Assembly: GCA_905221615.1 (NCBI GenBank)
Contig: CAJNDT010002001.1
Coordinates: 1,948,881-2,012,880, forward strand
Reading direction: 5' to 3'
Origin: Symbiodinium sp. CCMP2592
Lineage: Eukaryota; Sar; Dinophyceae; Suessiales; Symbiodiniaceae
DNA: 64,000 nt
Shown: in pieces, positions 1 to 13,026 of the stretch
Position numbering within the stretch: the stretch's first letter is position 1
Layout: the number at the start of each line of letters is the position of its first letter
Notes under the pieces: generated by a model
What the model was told of the DNA's origin: nothing
The model's input: only the letters and a program-made list of their open reading frames with translations
The model's database searches: none
Translations under genes and position numbers: made by a program

Positions 1-338
1 AGCGCCATTCCCTCTACCATGGCACTCTGCAGAAGACCGCGGCGGCATGGCCATTGGGTGAGCGCGCCTCAGCGAAGCATGAAGCTTCTCTACTGGCTAC
101 TAGTCTACTTGTCATCGACGCCTTGCAATGCTTGCAGGTCGGCATGCAATAGTGGTAACCGGATGAACAGCGATGACGATGAAGATACTGATCTTGTCGA
201 GTGTTTGATGATTGGGATGGTGACGGCGAGGATGATCGTGCGGGTGATGAAGAAGAACACGTTCGAAAGTGGATGGCTATTGTTTCCTCTAGCTCTGGGT
301 AGCGAAGGTCGCACTACGAATCTGTAGTCGCAGTGGAG

Positions 339-391
<53 letters not shown>

Positions 392-1139
392 GCTGTTGCT
401 GTTGCTGTTGTTGCTGTTGTTTTTACTACTGCTAGTCGTTGTCGTTCTCGCGGAAAGCAGTGTATCCTCACAGGTAGTAAGATGAGCAATAACCTCTACC
501 AGCAGCCCTGGTGTTCGCATCAGCAGCAGAAGTAGCAGTAGCACTTACAGTGGAGGAGGCAAAATGAGAGCAACCGAGGTCGCAGCCGGCGTAATCATCG
601 TTTGCAGGACCGAGGCAATTTGGAGACTTCCTTTTGCAATGGCATGGAGAATCAAGCCACGAGCTCTGCCCAGAAAACTGCGAGTCATGTGTGACAAAGC
701 CATGTTTCGTCCTGAATTTGCAAAGATCCGGGGAGCCCCCCCGGGACAAGTTACCTTCGAAGAGCTTTGAAGGAGCTTGAGCCCCGATGCCCAACTCAGC
801 TTCGACCTTCTAGGCTCGGAGTTCCTTTCTTCCAAGAGTGGCTTCTTAAGTATTACGCCTGCGGTCGACTGGCCCAACACTGGAACTCATGATGATCGGC
901 TTGGGGGATGAGAAGGTGGAAGATCAACAAACCATGGGGATAGTAGTACGAGGTAATTACTGATTACTAATCATTGTGCGTGTAGCAATGGAGACTGTCG
1001 TCACTTGCATCAGGACTGCATGTCCCATTGACCCCACGCAACAGTGATGCACGACATTCCATTTAGTTCTTGAGGGCTTCTGCAGCGTCGGCTCATTGTT
1101 TCGACTTCATGGTTGAGGATTACATGCGTTCGGGCCTTG
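1..1139. other. Intergenic spacer, no gene supported
   Basis: Apart from the GTT repeat listed separately I see nothing coding. Several open frames of 60-110 codons occur on both strands, but none has recognisable motifs and most overlap one another, as expected by chance in GC-balanced DNA. Confidence 0.6.
338..420 (+). repeat. (GTT)n microsatellite with GCT interruptions
   Basis: An almost pure GTT run (338 to about 390) passes into mixed GTT/GCT triplets up to about 420. On the minus strand it gives artefactual poly-Asn or poly-Thr frames, which should not be read as genes. Confidence 0.95.
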
Positions 1140-1247
1140 TGGTGGATTGATGTCGGGCATGCTTCAAAGGTATCTGTGCCGCTGCTTACATCCAGATAGC
1201 CTCTGTGCTGAATGTTTAAAGCCGTTCAGGGTTTGCTTAGCCTACAG

Positions 1248-1338
1248 GTCAGAAGAAGAGCACAGCCAAGCAAGCCGAATTGGAGGCCAAGCAAGCAGAA
1301 TTGGAGGCCAGATGCGAAGAACGGTTTCACTTGCGCTG
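1248..1338 (+). CDS. Possible coiled-coil exon (KQAELEA repeat)
   Basis: After a plausible acceptor (CTACAG|G ending at 1247) one frame, read from 1250, gives a charged helical stretch in which KQAELEA is encoded twice by a near-perfect 21-bp tandem duplication (about 1267-1308). It closes with a TGA at about 1336. The acidic/basic heptad-like composition matches the other exon-like blocks at 1.9 and 2.4 kb on the same strand. No family is recognised. It could be an exon of an intron-rich coiled-coil gene, or a chance repeat; the reading phase differs from that of the other two blocks. Confidence 0.3.
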
Positions 1339-1920
1339 AGCGAACCATTGCTGTCGTCGGCTTGCTCTTGTGCATGTTTCCACAAGTTTTATGCCGTATA
1401 GGGCATCCAAGAATTTTGTAGGATGCTCGAAAGTGGTCGAAAGTCAGGTTCCCTTCGACGGGGTCAAGCCCCCAAGTCCAAAGCACAAAATCCAAAGAGC
1501 TTCGAAGCCTCGAAGCCTCCATCTCCAAGCAAGTTGTCTAGGGATCAGTGGTTTACGAGATTGTGTCCGCGGCGATTTGAAGGGCTTGCCCAGGGTTTTT
1601 CGCTTGTTGATGCGGATTCATCGAGCCGACAATGAAAGGGCGCCGAACAGAAAGATCAAGGGTTTGGAGATACTCTGCTTTCAGGGAACACAGCCCCAAC
1701 ATGGAATGCTGCCAAGCCGCAGCGAAAGCGAAAGCGGAAGCACTGATCAATAGTGGTACTAGCCGCAGCGGCATCAGTGGCATGAGTCGTAGAGGACAGG
1801 CAACAGCAACTATAGGTGTGATAGTCCGCTCTAGGAGTTTTAGTCACGCTGGTGCGAGACCAGTGTGACGAGAAGCCGTTATGCCCTCAAGTTTCAATCC
1901 AAGAAGTCCCCGGCCGATCC

Positions 1921-1992
1921 ATGATTGAGGCAAAACGCCAGGAGGCAGAGGAGAAAGAGCGCGAGAAGCAGCGACAGAAGGAAGCAGAAGAG
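1921..1992 (+). CDS. Possible exon of a charged coiled-coil gene
   Basis: ATG at 1921 opens 24 codons dominated by Glu, Lys, Arg and Gln, including the run KEREKQRQKEAEE. The block ends at AAGAG|GCGGCA, a GC-type donor like those inferred at 60-61 kb. Read from the G after ATTGAG (1930) the stretch is 63 nt, exactly 21 codons in phase 0. The composition is nearly the same as the coiled coil at 60.8 kb, so the two may belong to related low-complexity genes. No function can be assigned; the ATG may be a real start or simply internal. Confidence 0.4.
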
Positions 1993-2387
1993 GCGGCAAT
2001 CCTTTCACTTCGAAAGGGGTTCAACAGCCCAAGATTGCTATCGTGATTATTTGCGGCGGGTGTTACGTCAAGGTCGTTTTCGGGTGTTACTGGTTCGATG
2101 GGATACTACCAAAAGCCGAGTCATGTAAGGCTTATGCCCAAGATCTAGACCGAAAAGATTGGAGTACCACTGGCACGATTGGCTGCATGCATGTCCACAC
2201 ACTTGTTGTGTTTGCGTTTGGTTAGCACCTGCAGTTGTTGAACGTATGATGCTTCTCATGTTGTCCGACGGATGTTGCTTTAAGCGGTACTGCAACAGCC
2301 ATCACCGTTGAGACTCTTTCTCTAAGAAGGCTTGCGCTGCACAGGAATAGGGTTTGCTGTCACTCGCATTTCCGTGAGCTTTGTCAG

Positions 2388-2427
2388 GAGGCGAAGAGGA
2401 AGCAGGCAGAAGAAGAGGAGGAGCGGA
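2388..2427 (+). CDS. Possible short coiled-coil exon
   Basis: An acceptor-like TTTGTCAG|G is followed by codons reading EAKRKQAEEEEER, the same Glu/Lys/Arg-rich style as the block at 1921-1992 and in the same phase 0. The donor side is unclear: GAG|GAGGAG (a GA-type donor) is possible. The frame stops soon after at TAA in the GAGCCTGTAA context, so if the block is coding it must be spliced. Very short, so confidence is low. Confidence 0.3.
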
Positions 2428-2699
2428 CACTGGGCATTTCGAGCCTGTAAACCCGAGGCCGCTAATCCTGAACCGAGGCTTCAGGGTTGCACTGCTACCG
2501 TCGGGAGTGTTACACGGCGAAGGTTCCCTAGATGCAGGCTTGCCACTTTGTCAGGGACCTGTGGCATGGGCTTTACGGCTTCGGTCTTAGGCTGTGACAA
2601 TTGAAACCCCGAGAATGCGACTGCCCTGAGCCCAGTGCCATCAGCTCAGGAAGCGGCGACGAAAAGAGCTCATCGAGAAGGAGACCGATGCCGTGAGGT

Positions 2700-3526
2700 C
2701 GCGGTCAATCAAGGGTTTAGAGCAGATTGGGATGAAGGGAGGCTTTAGAAGGTGTCCGAGTCAAAAAGCTTCACGAGGCCTCAAGATCAAGAGGCTTTCG
2801 GTTTCGTCTCGCCACCTGAATTCCTGAGAGTCCAAGGGGCTTATCAATCCGGCCTTAGGGACCACCTATGGTCTAGGGGTCGCAGGGATCAAGAGGGTTT
2901 CGCGTCTTTGGACTGGAGTTCTCAATGTTTTAGGCACTCGTACACAGGCTTATTGCCGGGATGCGCAGGGCTGGGCTTTTACTTGGGAACTGCGCATCTC
3001 TAGGCTGGTTAAGGCTATGTTGTCATGATGGGATGGTCCTATTTTGCCGACCCTCAACCTGAATCAACCTGAAATATCCATGAGTAGACTTCGGCAGGAG
3101 TCCAGAGCTGTCACAACGAAGCCTGATTGATTCAGTGCCGGGGCAGCTTATAATGCAATCGGATGAAAGCTTCAACAAGACTGCGACAGCCGTGGGCGAG
3201 GCAAGCACGCAAAGCGGCACATCGCCCCTTGAACTCTTACGAGGACCTGTGCTTGCCTAGTACTCTGTAAAATTGCATGTTTCGGGTTTCGTAGTCTACT
3301 TCAAGCGCTCAGAAAATCAGCTGTTTTGTTCGATTGCTCCAGGCTGTGGGCCAGACGGTGCGTTTCATTTTCGCGAGGGCAGGCAGATGATATTCAAAAC
3401 CCTGAGACTTTCGTGAATGAGTTCTGCAGGACTTTGTTTTTTGTTTCAAACATTCCGTGCTTATACGTACCGTGATTGTGTGGTTGTGCGAAGTTATACA
3501 TGTATTGAGTAGCTTGAATACTAGCT
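2700..3526. other. Spacer, nothing supported
   Basis: Only short uninformative open frames. One AG|GAAGCGGCG context just upstream (about 2648) could be another splice acceptor, but no protein-like frame follows it convincingly. Confidence 0.5.
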
Positions 3527-3931
3527 GCGGTGGTGGTAGTAGCTGGTCGAAGTCGTGGTCGTCGTACAGGGGCAGTGGCAGTAGCAGTAGCGTAGCATTA
3601 GCGTAACAGTAGCGGTAGCGGCAACTGCAGCGGTAGTGGTAGCGATAGAAGTAGCGGCAGTGGTAGCGGTAGCGGTAGCGGTACAGTAGTAGCATGAGTA
3701 GGAGCATGAGCAGGAGCATTAGCAGCAGGAGGAGGAGTAGTAGTAGCAGTAGCGGTAGCAGCAGTACCCGTAGCAGTAGCCGTGGAGGCAGTAGCAGTCG
3801 CAGCAGCAGCAGCAGCAGTAGCAGTAGCAGTAGCAGTAGCAGTAGCAGTAGCAGTAGCAGTAGCAGTAGCAGTAGCAGTAGCAGTAGCAGTAGCAGTAGT
3901 AGTAGCAGTAGCAGTAGCAGTAGTAGTAGTC

Positions 3932-3973
<42 letters not shown>

Positions 3974-4130
3974 CAGCAGTAGTAGTAGTAGCAGTAGTAG
4001 TACTAGTAGCAGCAGTAGTAGCAGTAGTAGCCGCAGTAGTAGCCGCAGTAGTAGTGGGAGTGGGAGTAGCAGCAGGAGCACGAGTCGGAGTGGAAGTTAG
4101 GAGTAGGAGTTACAAGTAGAAATTAGTTAC
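3527..4130 (+). repeat. ~600-bp AGT/AGC trinucleotide repeat tract
   Basis: The tract begins as degenerate GTGGTAGTAGC words (3527-3700), passes into nearly perfect AGC/AGT alternation (about 3800-3930), then pure AGT (about 3930-3970), then mixed AGT/AGC/CGC triplets to about 4130. The long poly-Ser, poly-Val and poly-Leu frames across it on both strands are by-products of the triplet period and are not genes. Confidence 0.95.
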
Positions 4131-7100
4131 GGTAGCAGTAGTGGAGGTGAAGGCAGTAGGAGTAGCTGTATCTGTTGGTGATGGTGCTGCGGCCGTCGCT
4201 GCTGCTGCCGCTGCTGCTGCTTGTGATGGCTTTGCTTTCGTTAATGTCAAGCGCATCGCTAGTGGGGCTTCTCAATGTATGAAACAGTGGTTGTGTCGGT
4301 CTTGGTCTTGTCGTCCTGGCCCATTCTTAGAAAAGCAGAAGCAGCAGACGACGTAGATTCAATGTAGGTTCAAGCAATGGCGACTTTAGGCATCCTAGAT
4401 TGGAACCAGGGCAGTCCCATTATGAGCAAAGTTCCGTTTTCTGACCCTTGCCACTTGCCTGCTCTCACAATGAAGCCAGAAAGTGTTAGGGCTGTTAGGG
4501 AGGATGTCCCTGAAAATTCGACCGGACAGAACTTTCAGGGCTGGGCACAAACGAAATCCGTCGTGTGAGGAGCGCCGAATTCGCCGGAAGGCAGGCACAG
4601 CGCTAGCATCAGTTTGGCTCCGGAACTCTTTTCACATTTTCTATCTGTATGGAGGACTTTCTAATTTCTACTACAGTCCACCCCAATGCTCATCCACACC
4701 ACGAGAAGGTAGCGGAGACCTAGCGTCCCTGAAAGCCTTGATGGGCATTTGGGACATCCTCCTCCGCAACCCCAGAGCCCAAATCCCAAAGCACTTGCAA
4801 TCCGTAAGTTTGCCATAAACCGTATGAAGCCGGGCATACTTGCAAAACCATCGCCTTTATCCCTCGTGTCGCAACCCCATAGCGCCCGAAGCTCTTCAAG
4901 CCCGAAATAGTCCTTCAGCTTGAAGCCATACATTCCTGAAGCTCTACACCCTGAACGCCCCGAAACCAACTCCCTTCGACATCTCGGAGGTCCGATCTGA
5001 GTTTCTCGGCGGCGGCGGACTGCAAGTTGATGACGGGCACAAAGATGAGCTTGAGCTGCATACCACGCTAGATATCGCTAATGTCGCTATATGCTCAGGG
5101 CGATATGTGCGAAAGATGCTAATGACGTCGTCACAGCGTGCATCACAATGACGTAATGCGCGAAGGACCACATCGCTCATGCAGCGATGCTGTAAAGCGA
5201 AGCACGTGAAGTGCCCTCAGCGAGCGGAGCTGAGGACTGGGCACAGCCTCTGAAGCCAGAAATGAAAGCCCAACTGGTCAGGAGCCCAGCTGTTCGCCTG
5301 AGCTTCGTTGCTTGTGGCATGCGAGCTCCGGGTCACGTTGCAAGCTCCAAGCAAAAGGGCCTCCGACTCAGCGGAACAGCACCTTGGGCCCGTGGGCACT
5401 AGGTCCACCCGCTGATGAATTATCATGGCGAGCGAACATGCAGAAATGTGAAGCATGCGTGCATACATGCATACACACATACACATACAGACATATACAC
5501 ATGCATACATGCATACATACGTCGATACATAGTTTTAGTCTATGAGATGTTCCGCAAGTTTGTGACTTATGTTCCTGGCCCGTTGAACACTTTGTCGTTA
5601 GTTACACCAGCTGCACATGGTACACCCTGTAGTGCTCTACATCTTTCTACAGCCTGAGTCTGAGGACCGGTGCATGAATTGCATGTCGAGGGGTAGCTGA
5701 ACCAGGATGCAAGCTGCTTCAAGCCGGTAGCTCCCGAGGTGAATAACAACGACGTCTCCCAAACCCTTTACCCTAGCCCCTGTGCTTTACCCGTTACCCA
5801 CAAGGAAGATGCCGTGCGCTTTTTCTCCGAGACGATGCGTGTGCCAGCGGCTTTGATTGGATCCGCAGCATTGGGCATGCTTCCAGGCAGCGGAATAAGC
5901 CATTCTCGTTGTCCTGGCATTTGCCTTCAATGATTGTCCTGGTTAGGATAGTGCATGTCGCTGTTACACGGGAAGGAGAAGTTGAGGTTGTGGTTGTAGT
6001 TTTGGTGGTGAAGCCAACAGCGGTGGCTTCATGCTTCCAGCAGGCAAGTTAGGAAGCGTGGGAGGGTTGTTGGTATGATGGTCGCAATCCGCAATTACAA
6101 GTGTGGTAGAACAGGAAGCCCATATCCAAATCCGTCCGCTCTTTTCCGAGGCTTTTTCTGCCACCTTGGAAGTTCGGCTGGTGCAAGGACAGCAACATGA
6201 AATCGTCCTTACCCTTGTACGGATGTCCGGTCAAGTTCTCAACACCCCTTCGACCCGAATACGGCAGATCCGGAAGTCAGATCCCAGTAGACAAACAAGG
6301 GCACGGAGAGGATGGTGTTCCTTTGTGGTTGCAGGGGTGGTAGGATGCTGTTTCTGGTGGAGCCCAAGCTCAACACTCAGTAGTTTATCGGAGCTTGATT
6401 GCTTCGTAAGATCATTTGCGTACGTACTTTTGGCTGTTCTGGTGAAACGTCAACCCTACAGTCCGAATCCTACGCCGCAGGACGATCGTCCGCAGTTGGA
6501 AGTGTTCGAGTTCCTTTACCGCGCTGCTTGGCTTTTGTCCACTGGCTGGCTCCACAGGGCTCTAGAGCCCATTTAACTGGGTGTAAGTTTCCTTCATGAG
6601 CTTGGGTTCAGGATGAGCATGAGTGTTTTAGGATTCCATGGATGTCACTTATCTTGACACAAGATCTACTACATCCGAAAAAGGCATGTTGCTGTTGAGA
6701 TCTCCAAGAAGATCAGGCCACATGTTAGGTTGTCCCCACCCGGTCAAGTGCACATTTCAGTTTACCCTAATCGTTACAGCTGCAAAAATGCTCTCCGTTT
6801 ATGAGATGGGTAGCTGCAGGGATCTCTGGCTCCCCCGTATTCAATGCGACGGCATGTCGTGACAGTTAATCAGCATTTACAAAGGCTACAGTTCTGAAGG
6901 CCTAACTCTCAACCAACAACTTGAAGCGCAGGCATATGTAATCCTGACAGCTGCGACATTCTGCCTGGAGCTGACCACTGTTCTGGAGACATCGAATGTG
7001 GCTCAGTTCCAAGGTGTGAGAAAAAGATTTGAAGAGGGGCTTTAGGGTTGGGTTCAGGGTTCAGCGCTTTGGGATTGGGGCTTCAGTGCTGAGCTAAATT

Positions 7101-8038
7101 GAGTGTTGAATGTCTAGTTTACCTGAATAGCGTAGTTTAGGGCATGGTGTCTTGGGGCGGTTTTTTGGGCCGAACTTCGTTTTTGACTACAATCTCAGGG
7201 TCGTGGCAAATTTGCAAGAAGAGCCGCACACCGCGACGGCAAGCGAAGCAAGCACCAGAAAAGAGCCGCTTCTTCTCATTCATCTCCTAAATACAATATA
7301 TAACCAGATCGCAAAGAACAAATGCCAATTGCTCAGTCCAATCCAGCACCAGCAGAGGATGAAACACAAACACTGATGCCCGAAGCCCCGAAAGCGAAAA
7401 ATCGAAAAGTTCTCTGGCAAGAATGCGAGCTGTGTGCCCGAAAGAAGCCAAAGTCTAAGTCCGTTCCACTTTCCTCTATGGTTGATGCCGCCATCCTTTA
7501 GTAAGCCAAGTATTTACACTTGAGACCTGGGATTCTAGCTGTTGTGGGGTTGGTGGTTAGCAGTCTGTCCAGAATCATCTGAAGAGAGTCAGTCCAAGTT
7601 CCACTTCCCCGACATCACCGGACAACCGATGTCATAACCGTAGTTGCCGGCAACACTGCATCCTGACACTTCGCAGATGGGTTCGTCAACAAATTTAGGA
7701 GATTTAAGCTGAGGTGTTGGCTGCACTTGCGTTGAAATTCTGCCTGCCCAAAGTCCGAATACTAAACATCTTGTGCATCTTGCGAGCATAAACGGGCCCA
7801 CGGAAATTCTGTCATGCACCCGCTTCGCCATGAATCCCCAGGTTTCCCGGCAAGGCAATCTACACCCGAAAATCTCGATTGAGGACGCTGCGCGCCAATC
7901 CAAGACTGTACAAAAAGATTGGAAAATCAGTACCTGGAAGGGGCAAACGGCAAACTACGGCAAACTGAGAAACCCCGAACAGTCGCCTGAACCCTGAGTC
8001 CTCATTCCCTAAATGCCGGTTTGGTGTAGATACAAAGG
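4131..8038. other. Gene-poor spacer with minor repeats
   Basis: It contains a short GCT/GCC run (about 4187-4222), a CATA/CACA-rich imperfect repeat (about 5458-5525) and many degenerate telomere-like words, for example around 7040-7070. Open frames such as 6103-6576 (157 codons) show no domain, no consistent composition and no splice logic, so I do not call a gene here. Confidence 0.55.
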
Positions 8039-8140
8039 AGGGACCCTTAATAAGGACCCCTAGGTATACACCCTTAATATAGCTATTATATACCCATTAT
8101 ATCGCCCATTATTGGGTAGGGGTCCCCATTAAGGGTCCCT
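8039..8140. mobile_element. MITE-like 102-bp unit with 24-bp inverted termini
   Basis: The outer arms 8039-8062 and 8117-8140 are reverse complements with 22 of 24 positions matching; the outermost 13 bp (8039-8051 and 8128-8140) are perfect. The interior is AT-rich and holds a nested hairpin (TACCCA at 8091-8096 against TGGGTA at 8113-8118). No ORF fits inside. No clear target-site duplication flanks it. A small non-autonomous inverted-repeat element is the simplest reading; a structured non-coding site is the alternative. Confidence 0.55.
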
Positions 8141-11132
8141 AGAGCCTGGAGACACCTCGAGGCGCACGTTCAACTCCTCGAGCTGGGTCGGCATGGATTG
8201 GTCCTGGATCCTCGGAGATCCAGAGGGGAAAGGAAAGGTTAATCAAGATGTAGATATGGTAAACCATACGACTAAGTGTCAGAGTGTCCATCATGTGCCA
8301 GACATGTGCATTTATATGTGCGTATACAAATAAATACACAGTTAATGTTGTTGTCATTATACCCGGTCCTTCCTGGGTGCTCGGTGCGAGCCGGGGTTTA
8401 GGAATTGGGATGATTGGGTGGTGTTAGTGTTGACCGAGCAGCAATGCCCAAGTACCATTGCAATACACTTCGTGAACAGCTCTGGATTTGCTTGTTACAG
8501 CATTTAGGTCTCTGATGGGGGGAGATGGGTGCCTGTGGTGTAGGGGCGTCTGTTCCCGGAGGGTGTTGGCATGACATGCCATGCGACCGGAGCGACATCG
8601 TCATTTAACCAAGGACAATGGGCTCGACATCTACGCAAGATAGTGGGACCGATGTATGTCGGAATCCCCATTTCGTAAGCATCCCTAGCTGGCGACAGCT
8701 TCTACTAGCAGTTTGGCTTTAATTTTGTCCGTCTCCTGATTGGAGCATGACCATTCCACACATGATAAACGAGGAAGCCGTGAAGCTTGCTTCTCGACGC
8801 TATCCACAACGCTAAACCCTCAATCTATAGCCCCCCGCCAGACCATATCGCACTTTAAAGTTTTAGGATGGGGTTGGCTGATGAAGCCGCGCTGTTTGTA
8901 GAATGGAGAGCTTCCGAGATCTGAGATCTGTTAGGAGCCCACAGCCATGGATCTGATCATGGCGAACCTCGAGTTTGAGCCCTTTGGTAAGGCAAGCGGC
9001 CGGGGTGTCCGGCCGGGGTTTTGTTTGATTTGGGCTGGGGCCGAAGGGTTCTACATGGCATTTTTCTAGATAAGATTCTGAGGTATCCGTGAAGTAGAGC
9101 CATCGCATCTAGCTGCTGCAAGTCGCTCGGCATCCAAATGGCGGCCCCTCCCTACCTCCCCTCCCTCGCGGTTTCAAGCTACATCGGAGCACCAGTGCCC
9201 TTCTGGGCCGTCGCTGCAGTGCAATCTCTTGTCTAAGTACATGCCCGGTTGTTGGCAACACATCATTTCAGAGACAGTGGGCTGCAGGGTGTAACGCAAG
9301 ATGCCGGCTTGAGTTGTAAGCATTACATCAGCCTCCTCGCGCTCTATTCCACCCGCCTACTTTGCCTCATCGTGGACCACCTCCAAAGATCGCCAAGAGG
9401 ACACATAGCAGGGATGAGCACTCGTCCAGCATTTCTGACTTCGGCTTCCGCGTGTCCCCATTGGATCGCCTTGACGCTGTTGCTGTGTACTCTGAAATCG
9501 TATAAATCTGAAAAGTCTTACCTAGACTTTTCGGCTCGGAACCGAAATCGCCTTTATTGGAGTCACGCTAAAACATGCCGCCCCCCCCCACCCCCCCTTT
9601 CGCCGTTGGGGTTGCTGAAATTGGAACGGGGATTGGTTGGAGGTTGTCATTGTCTTTTCTCCTTCGTGCGACGATACCGCCGGTGTTTCTGATATCATCG
9701 GAGCCAAGAGCTGAAAAGGCAACAACTAACATGAAATCTTGGGATGTGTTAGGCTGTTAGGATTTGGTATCTGATAGGCTTCCACGTACTGCAACTTCCA
9801 ACAGAAGGGAAGATCGCAAGACCTCCGTCAAGGACATGCTTTTGTCGCTCGTACTTTCTGGGCCGGAGTTCGCAGGAGTTTTGTGGCTCTGCTCAGCGAC
9901 GCGGAGTTTTGATCCAACGTCATCACTGACAGGGATACCACGAAGAAACGCGAAGTACCGGAAGCCACCCCTGCCTCCCTGCAATGGCAAAAGCCTGAAC
10001 TTTCAAGGTATCTGGTGTGCAGCCTGAGCTTCCTCTGTGGCGTCGTATGCTTTATGTTGTCCACAATGTGCCGCGTTCTCGTGGCTCCCTGGCAGAAATG
10101 CTAATTCCACCTAAATATGAAACCCCTTCAAACCCTAGAGCCCATCAAGCGGTAAACCTCCTTGAAGTGCAAGCCTTCAAGCCTTCCCGAAGGACTCGCC
10201 CCGCCTCTGGAAGAAATCCGAACTCCTTTGGTTAGGGATTTCCAGGCTTGGAGAGGGTTCAGGCTTTTGCTTCGCATGAGATGGCTGCCATGTGCTTTAT
10301 GGCCGCACAGCATTGTAAGTCCATGCATCGCATCATTCATTCCTGATTCAAAGCAATCCTTGTTTCGACAGTTTCAATGCATGGGTACAGCCGGCGGTGG
10401 CACGACTACTCACGTTGAGAAAGTCCGTATCATACCAGCTCGCGACAGAGACGACACCAATTTAGAGTGCCCTTGATTCTATAAGCCGATTATTCAGGAG
10501 CCCACGTGTTCAACCCAAAATCTCAGAAAGCAGGCGACTTGCCCAAAGTTTTAGGGCTCGAGCTTGGGGGTTGCCCCAAGCGCTCACACACCTTACAGGA
10601 ATGAGCCTTTCCGAAAAGTTCGAGGTCTTCGTTTATGCCGATGGGCCGCTGCCCGGCGAGCCGGATCTGTGCTTCACGGTCGCCGCGATGATGCTGCCCG
10701 GCTGTGCCCGTGACTGTCAAGAAGTGGGTGAGTAGGAGGACGTGAGGAGGAGGGACTCCAGCGGCCGCATTCACTGGAGGAGGAGCATGCCGTAGGCAGA
10801 CCCTCTCCTTCCGAGGTTCGGGTTTAGAAGTGTTGATGAGCCCGTTTGGCTTCCTTTCTTATCCGCTTCATTGTTTGATAGCGTTAGACTTAATTTTTTT
10901 GTGGTAGTTTAATTGCGTTTTACGCGGTATGCATAACGTTTTCGTACTCTCCTACCACCTTTGGTTTGGCATGTGCTTCCCTGTCTAGTTTGCAGCTTCA
11001 GCTGCTGTCACAGTGAGAGAGCCTGAGCCTTTGCAATCTCAACCGTTGCGGCTGGGGAGCCCGAGCCTCCGCAGCTTATGCCGCTAGAGGCTGCCGGATT
11101 TGGCAAGCACAGTTGGCGGGGGGGAGGGGCTA
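8141..11132. other. Spacer, nothing supported
   Basis: Short chance frames on both strands. A C-rich patch near 9575-9600 causes frame artefacts. No motif or exon-like block was recognised. Confidence 0.55.
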
Positions 11133-11134
11133 GC

Positions 11135-11192
<58 letters not shown>

Positions 11193-11242
11193 AAGGAGGA
11201 GGAGGAGGAGGAAGACAAGAGCAAGAAGTTGTAGTTGTAATC

Positions 11243-11280
<38 letters not shown>
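11133..11280 (+). repeat. (AGT)n, (GGA)n and (AGC)n compound microsatellite
   Basis: About 19 AGT units (11135-11191), a short GGA run (about 11195-11212) and about 12 AGC units (about 11243-11279). Flanking sequence to about 11410 is also rich in GCA/GTA triplets, giving false poly-Ala and poly-Leu frames. Confidence 0.95.
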
Positions 11281-13026
11281 CGCTGCAGTCGCTGCAGTGG
11301 CAGCAGCCATGCAGTATTGGTTTGTAGACGTAGTAGTCCTTGTGGTCGCAGCATTAGCAGTAGTGGTCGTCATCGCCGCTGTCTTGGTAAGGGCAGCAGT
11401 AGCTGAGCAGTAGAAGTAGCAGTGCTGGACGACGACGAGTATTGCTACGGCCATGAGGACCAACGTAAATGCCATGAGCATCGTCACCATCATAGTACAG
11501 GAAGCAGTCGTGAGCCTGACATGGATCGTGCTGGTGGCATTGTCTACCCGTCTACCCCAATAGCAACTATCATGTCGACAGCTGGCATGGTCGGCTGCTT
11601 GGTATTGTGGGGTTCTATTTTAGAGCCAAGAGTAGGAAGCACCACTTTGGTGGAAGTGTAATTTGGAGCCACCTGCTGAGGAGCTTAGACAGTCCGATAT
11701 TTGGAGGGTTTGGGTTGTTGACCTTTTGGCGTCCCTGTGAAACGGCTCACATGAAGTCCCAACCATGAAATCTCCCGCGCCCCATACGCTCAGCTGCTAA
11801 GTATGCCCTGGCTGTGCGTCACCATTCCAGGCCACACCATGTACAAGAAAGTAAGCTGAATCCAGGGATACTTGCTGATGCGACCCTGAAACCCGTGACG
11901 CCGCAAACTCGAATCCTTGGAAAGAACAAGGTCCTGAGAGGCTGTGAGGTTCAGGGTGTAGGAACTGCAATGCTTAAAGGTTTAGAACTTAAGAGCTTCA
12001 AGGTGTGAGGGCTTCTAGATTCTAGCCCTACAAGTAGCTTTGCAAAAGGTTGAGCTTCCTCTTGTGGTGGCTTCACTTGGTGAACATGCGGATCATGGAG
12101 TTCCAGAACTTCGGGGCCATGATTCACAGGCGTGGCAGTGGTGCAAGGACTCTCACTTTTCACAGCTCGTCGGTCGTCGGTCGATGGTGGTGCAGAGGAA
12201 TATGATGATAGTGGCAGTAGCAGCAACGGCCAAACCAAAAACAAACGACAATGCTGATGACGATGCTGCATACCACTGGCAACACGTCGCTGCTGTCGTC
12301 CTCGTCATTCTTGCAATGAAATGTCCGGGGGAGGACGAGGAGGACTCAGCGAAGCAGTTTGCGCATGCGCCAGTCGAAACCAGACATAGGTCTGCCTTTG
12401 GGTTTAGAATTTTGCGGCGGCAGCAAGCAGCAGAAGCAGCTGGTGGCAGGTTTCTCCTCCTCTTGGTGGCCCGCTTCCGAAGTGGTGAGGCAGGGCACAC
12501 AGCTCTGGGCAGGGTGCCCAAGTCACCAAAAATATTCAGGGTGTTCTGATTTCCGGTCTCAGTTGGGTGGTCCTTCTGTCTCTGATTTATTTCGGAATGT
12601 GGTCCGCATGTATGGTAGAGGATTTCTGGGCCCCAGCTTCAACGTTGAGGTTTAGAGTTGAAATGCAGTGGCCTCGTGATTCTACGTATCATGTGTGCTC
12701 CAACGCATAGCGCCATCGCTTCAGTCCCCAACCTCAGAAATCCCTGTTTCCACAAAACCGCCCACCCCACCCTGAACTGGTTACACTACGCACTCAAACG
12801 CCTTCCAGTACTTTGTGAAATCCCTTTCAAGCCTCCTTGGGGAGGTCGGGGTCATGGGGTACCTGGCACTTCTGCTGAGCTTCATCAGCTTCGGGGCTGC
12901 AGGCCGGTCGCCACCGGTTGTGGAGTTTTAGGGCCTTTGGGGATTTCGGGATGGTGGTTTAGCATTCCGAGCGGAATTTCGAGCCAAGCCCTAGACCAAC
13001 CTCAAACTGTGTTTGACGTGATGTAG
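11281..13026. other. Spacer, nothing supported
   Basis: No recognisable protein. The 169-codon frame at 12040-12549 overlaps a 122-codon minus frame and lacks family motifs or typical codon structure, so neither is called. Confidence 0.5.

Noticed and set aside
3694..4119. Poly-Ser/poly-Val frame of 141 codons and its minus-strand counterpart
   Set aside because: Product of the AGT/AGC tract, no unique sequence.
6103..6576. 157-codon + frame
   Set aside because: No motif, irregular composition and overlapping open frames; no splice logic.
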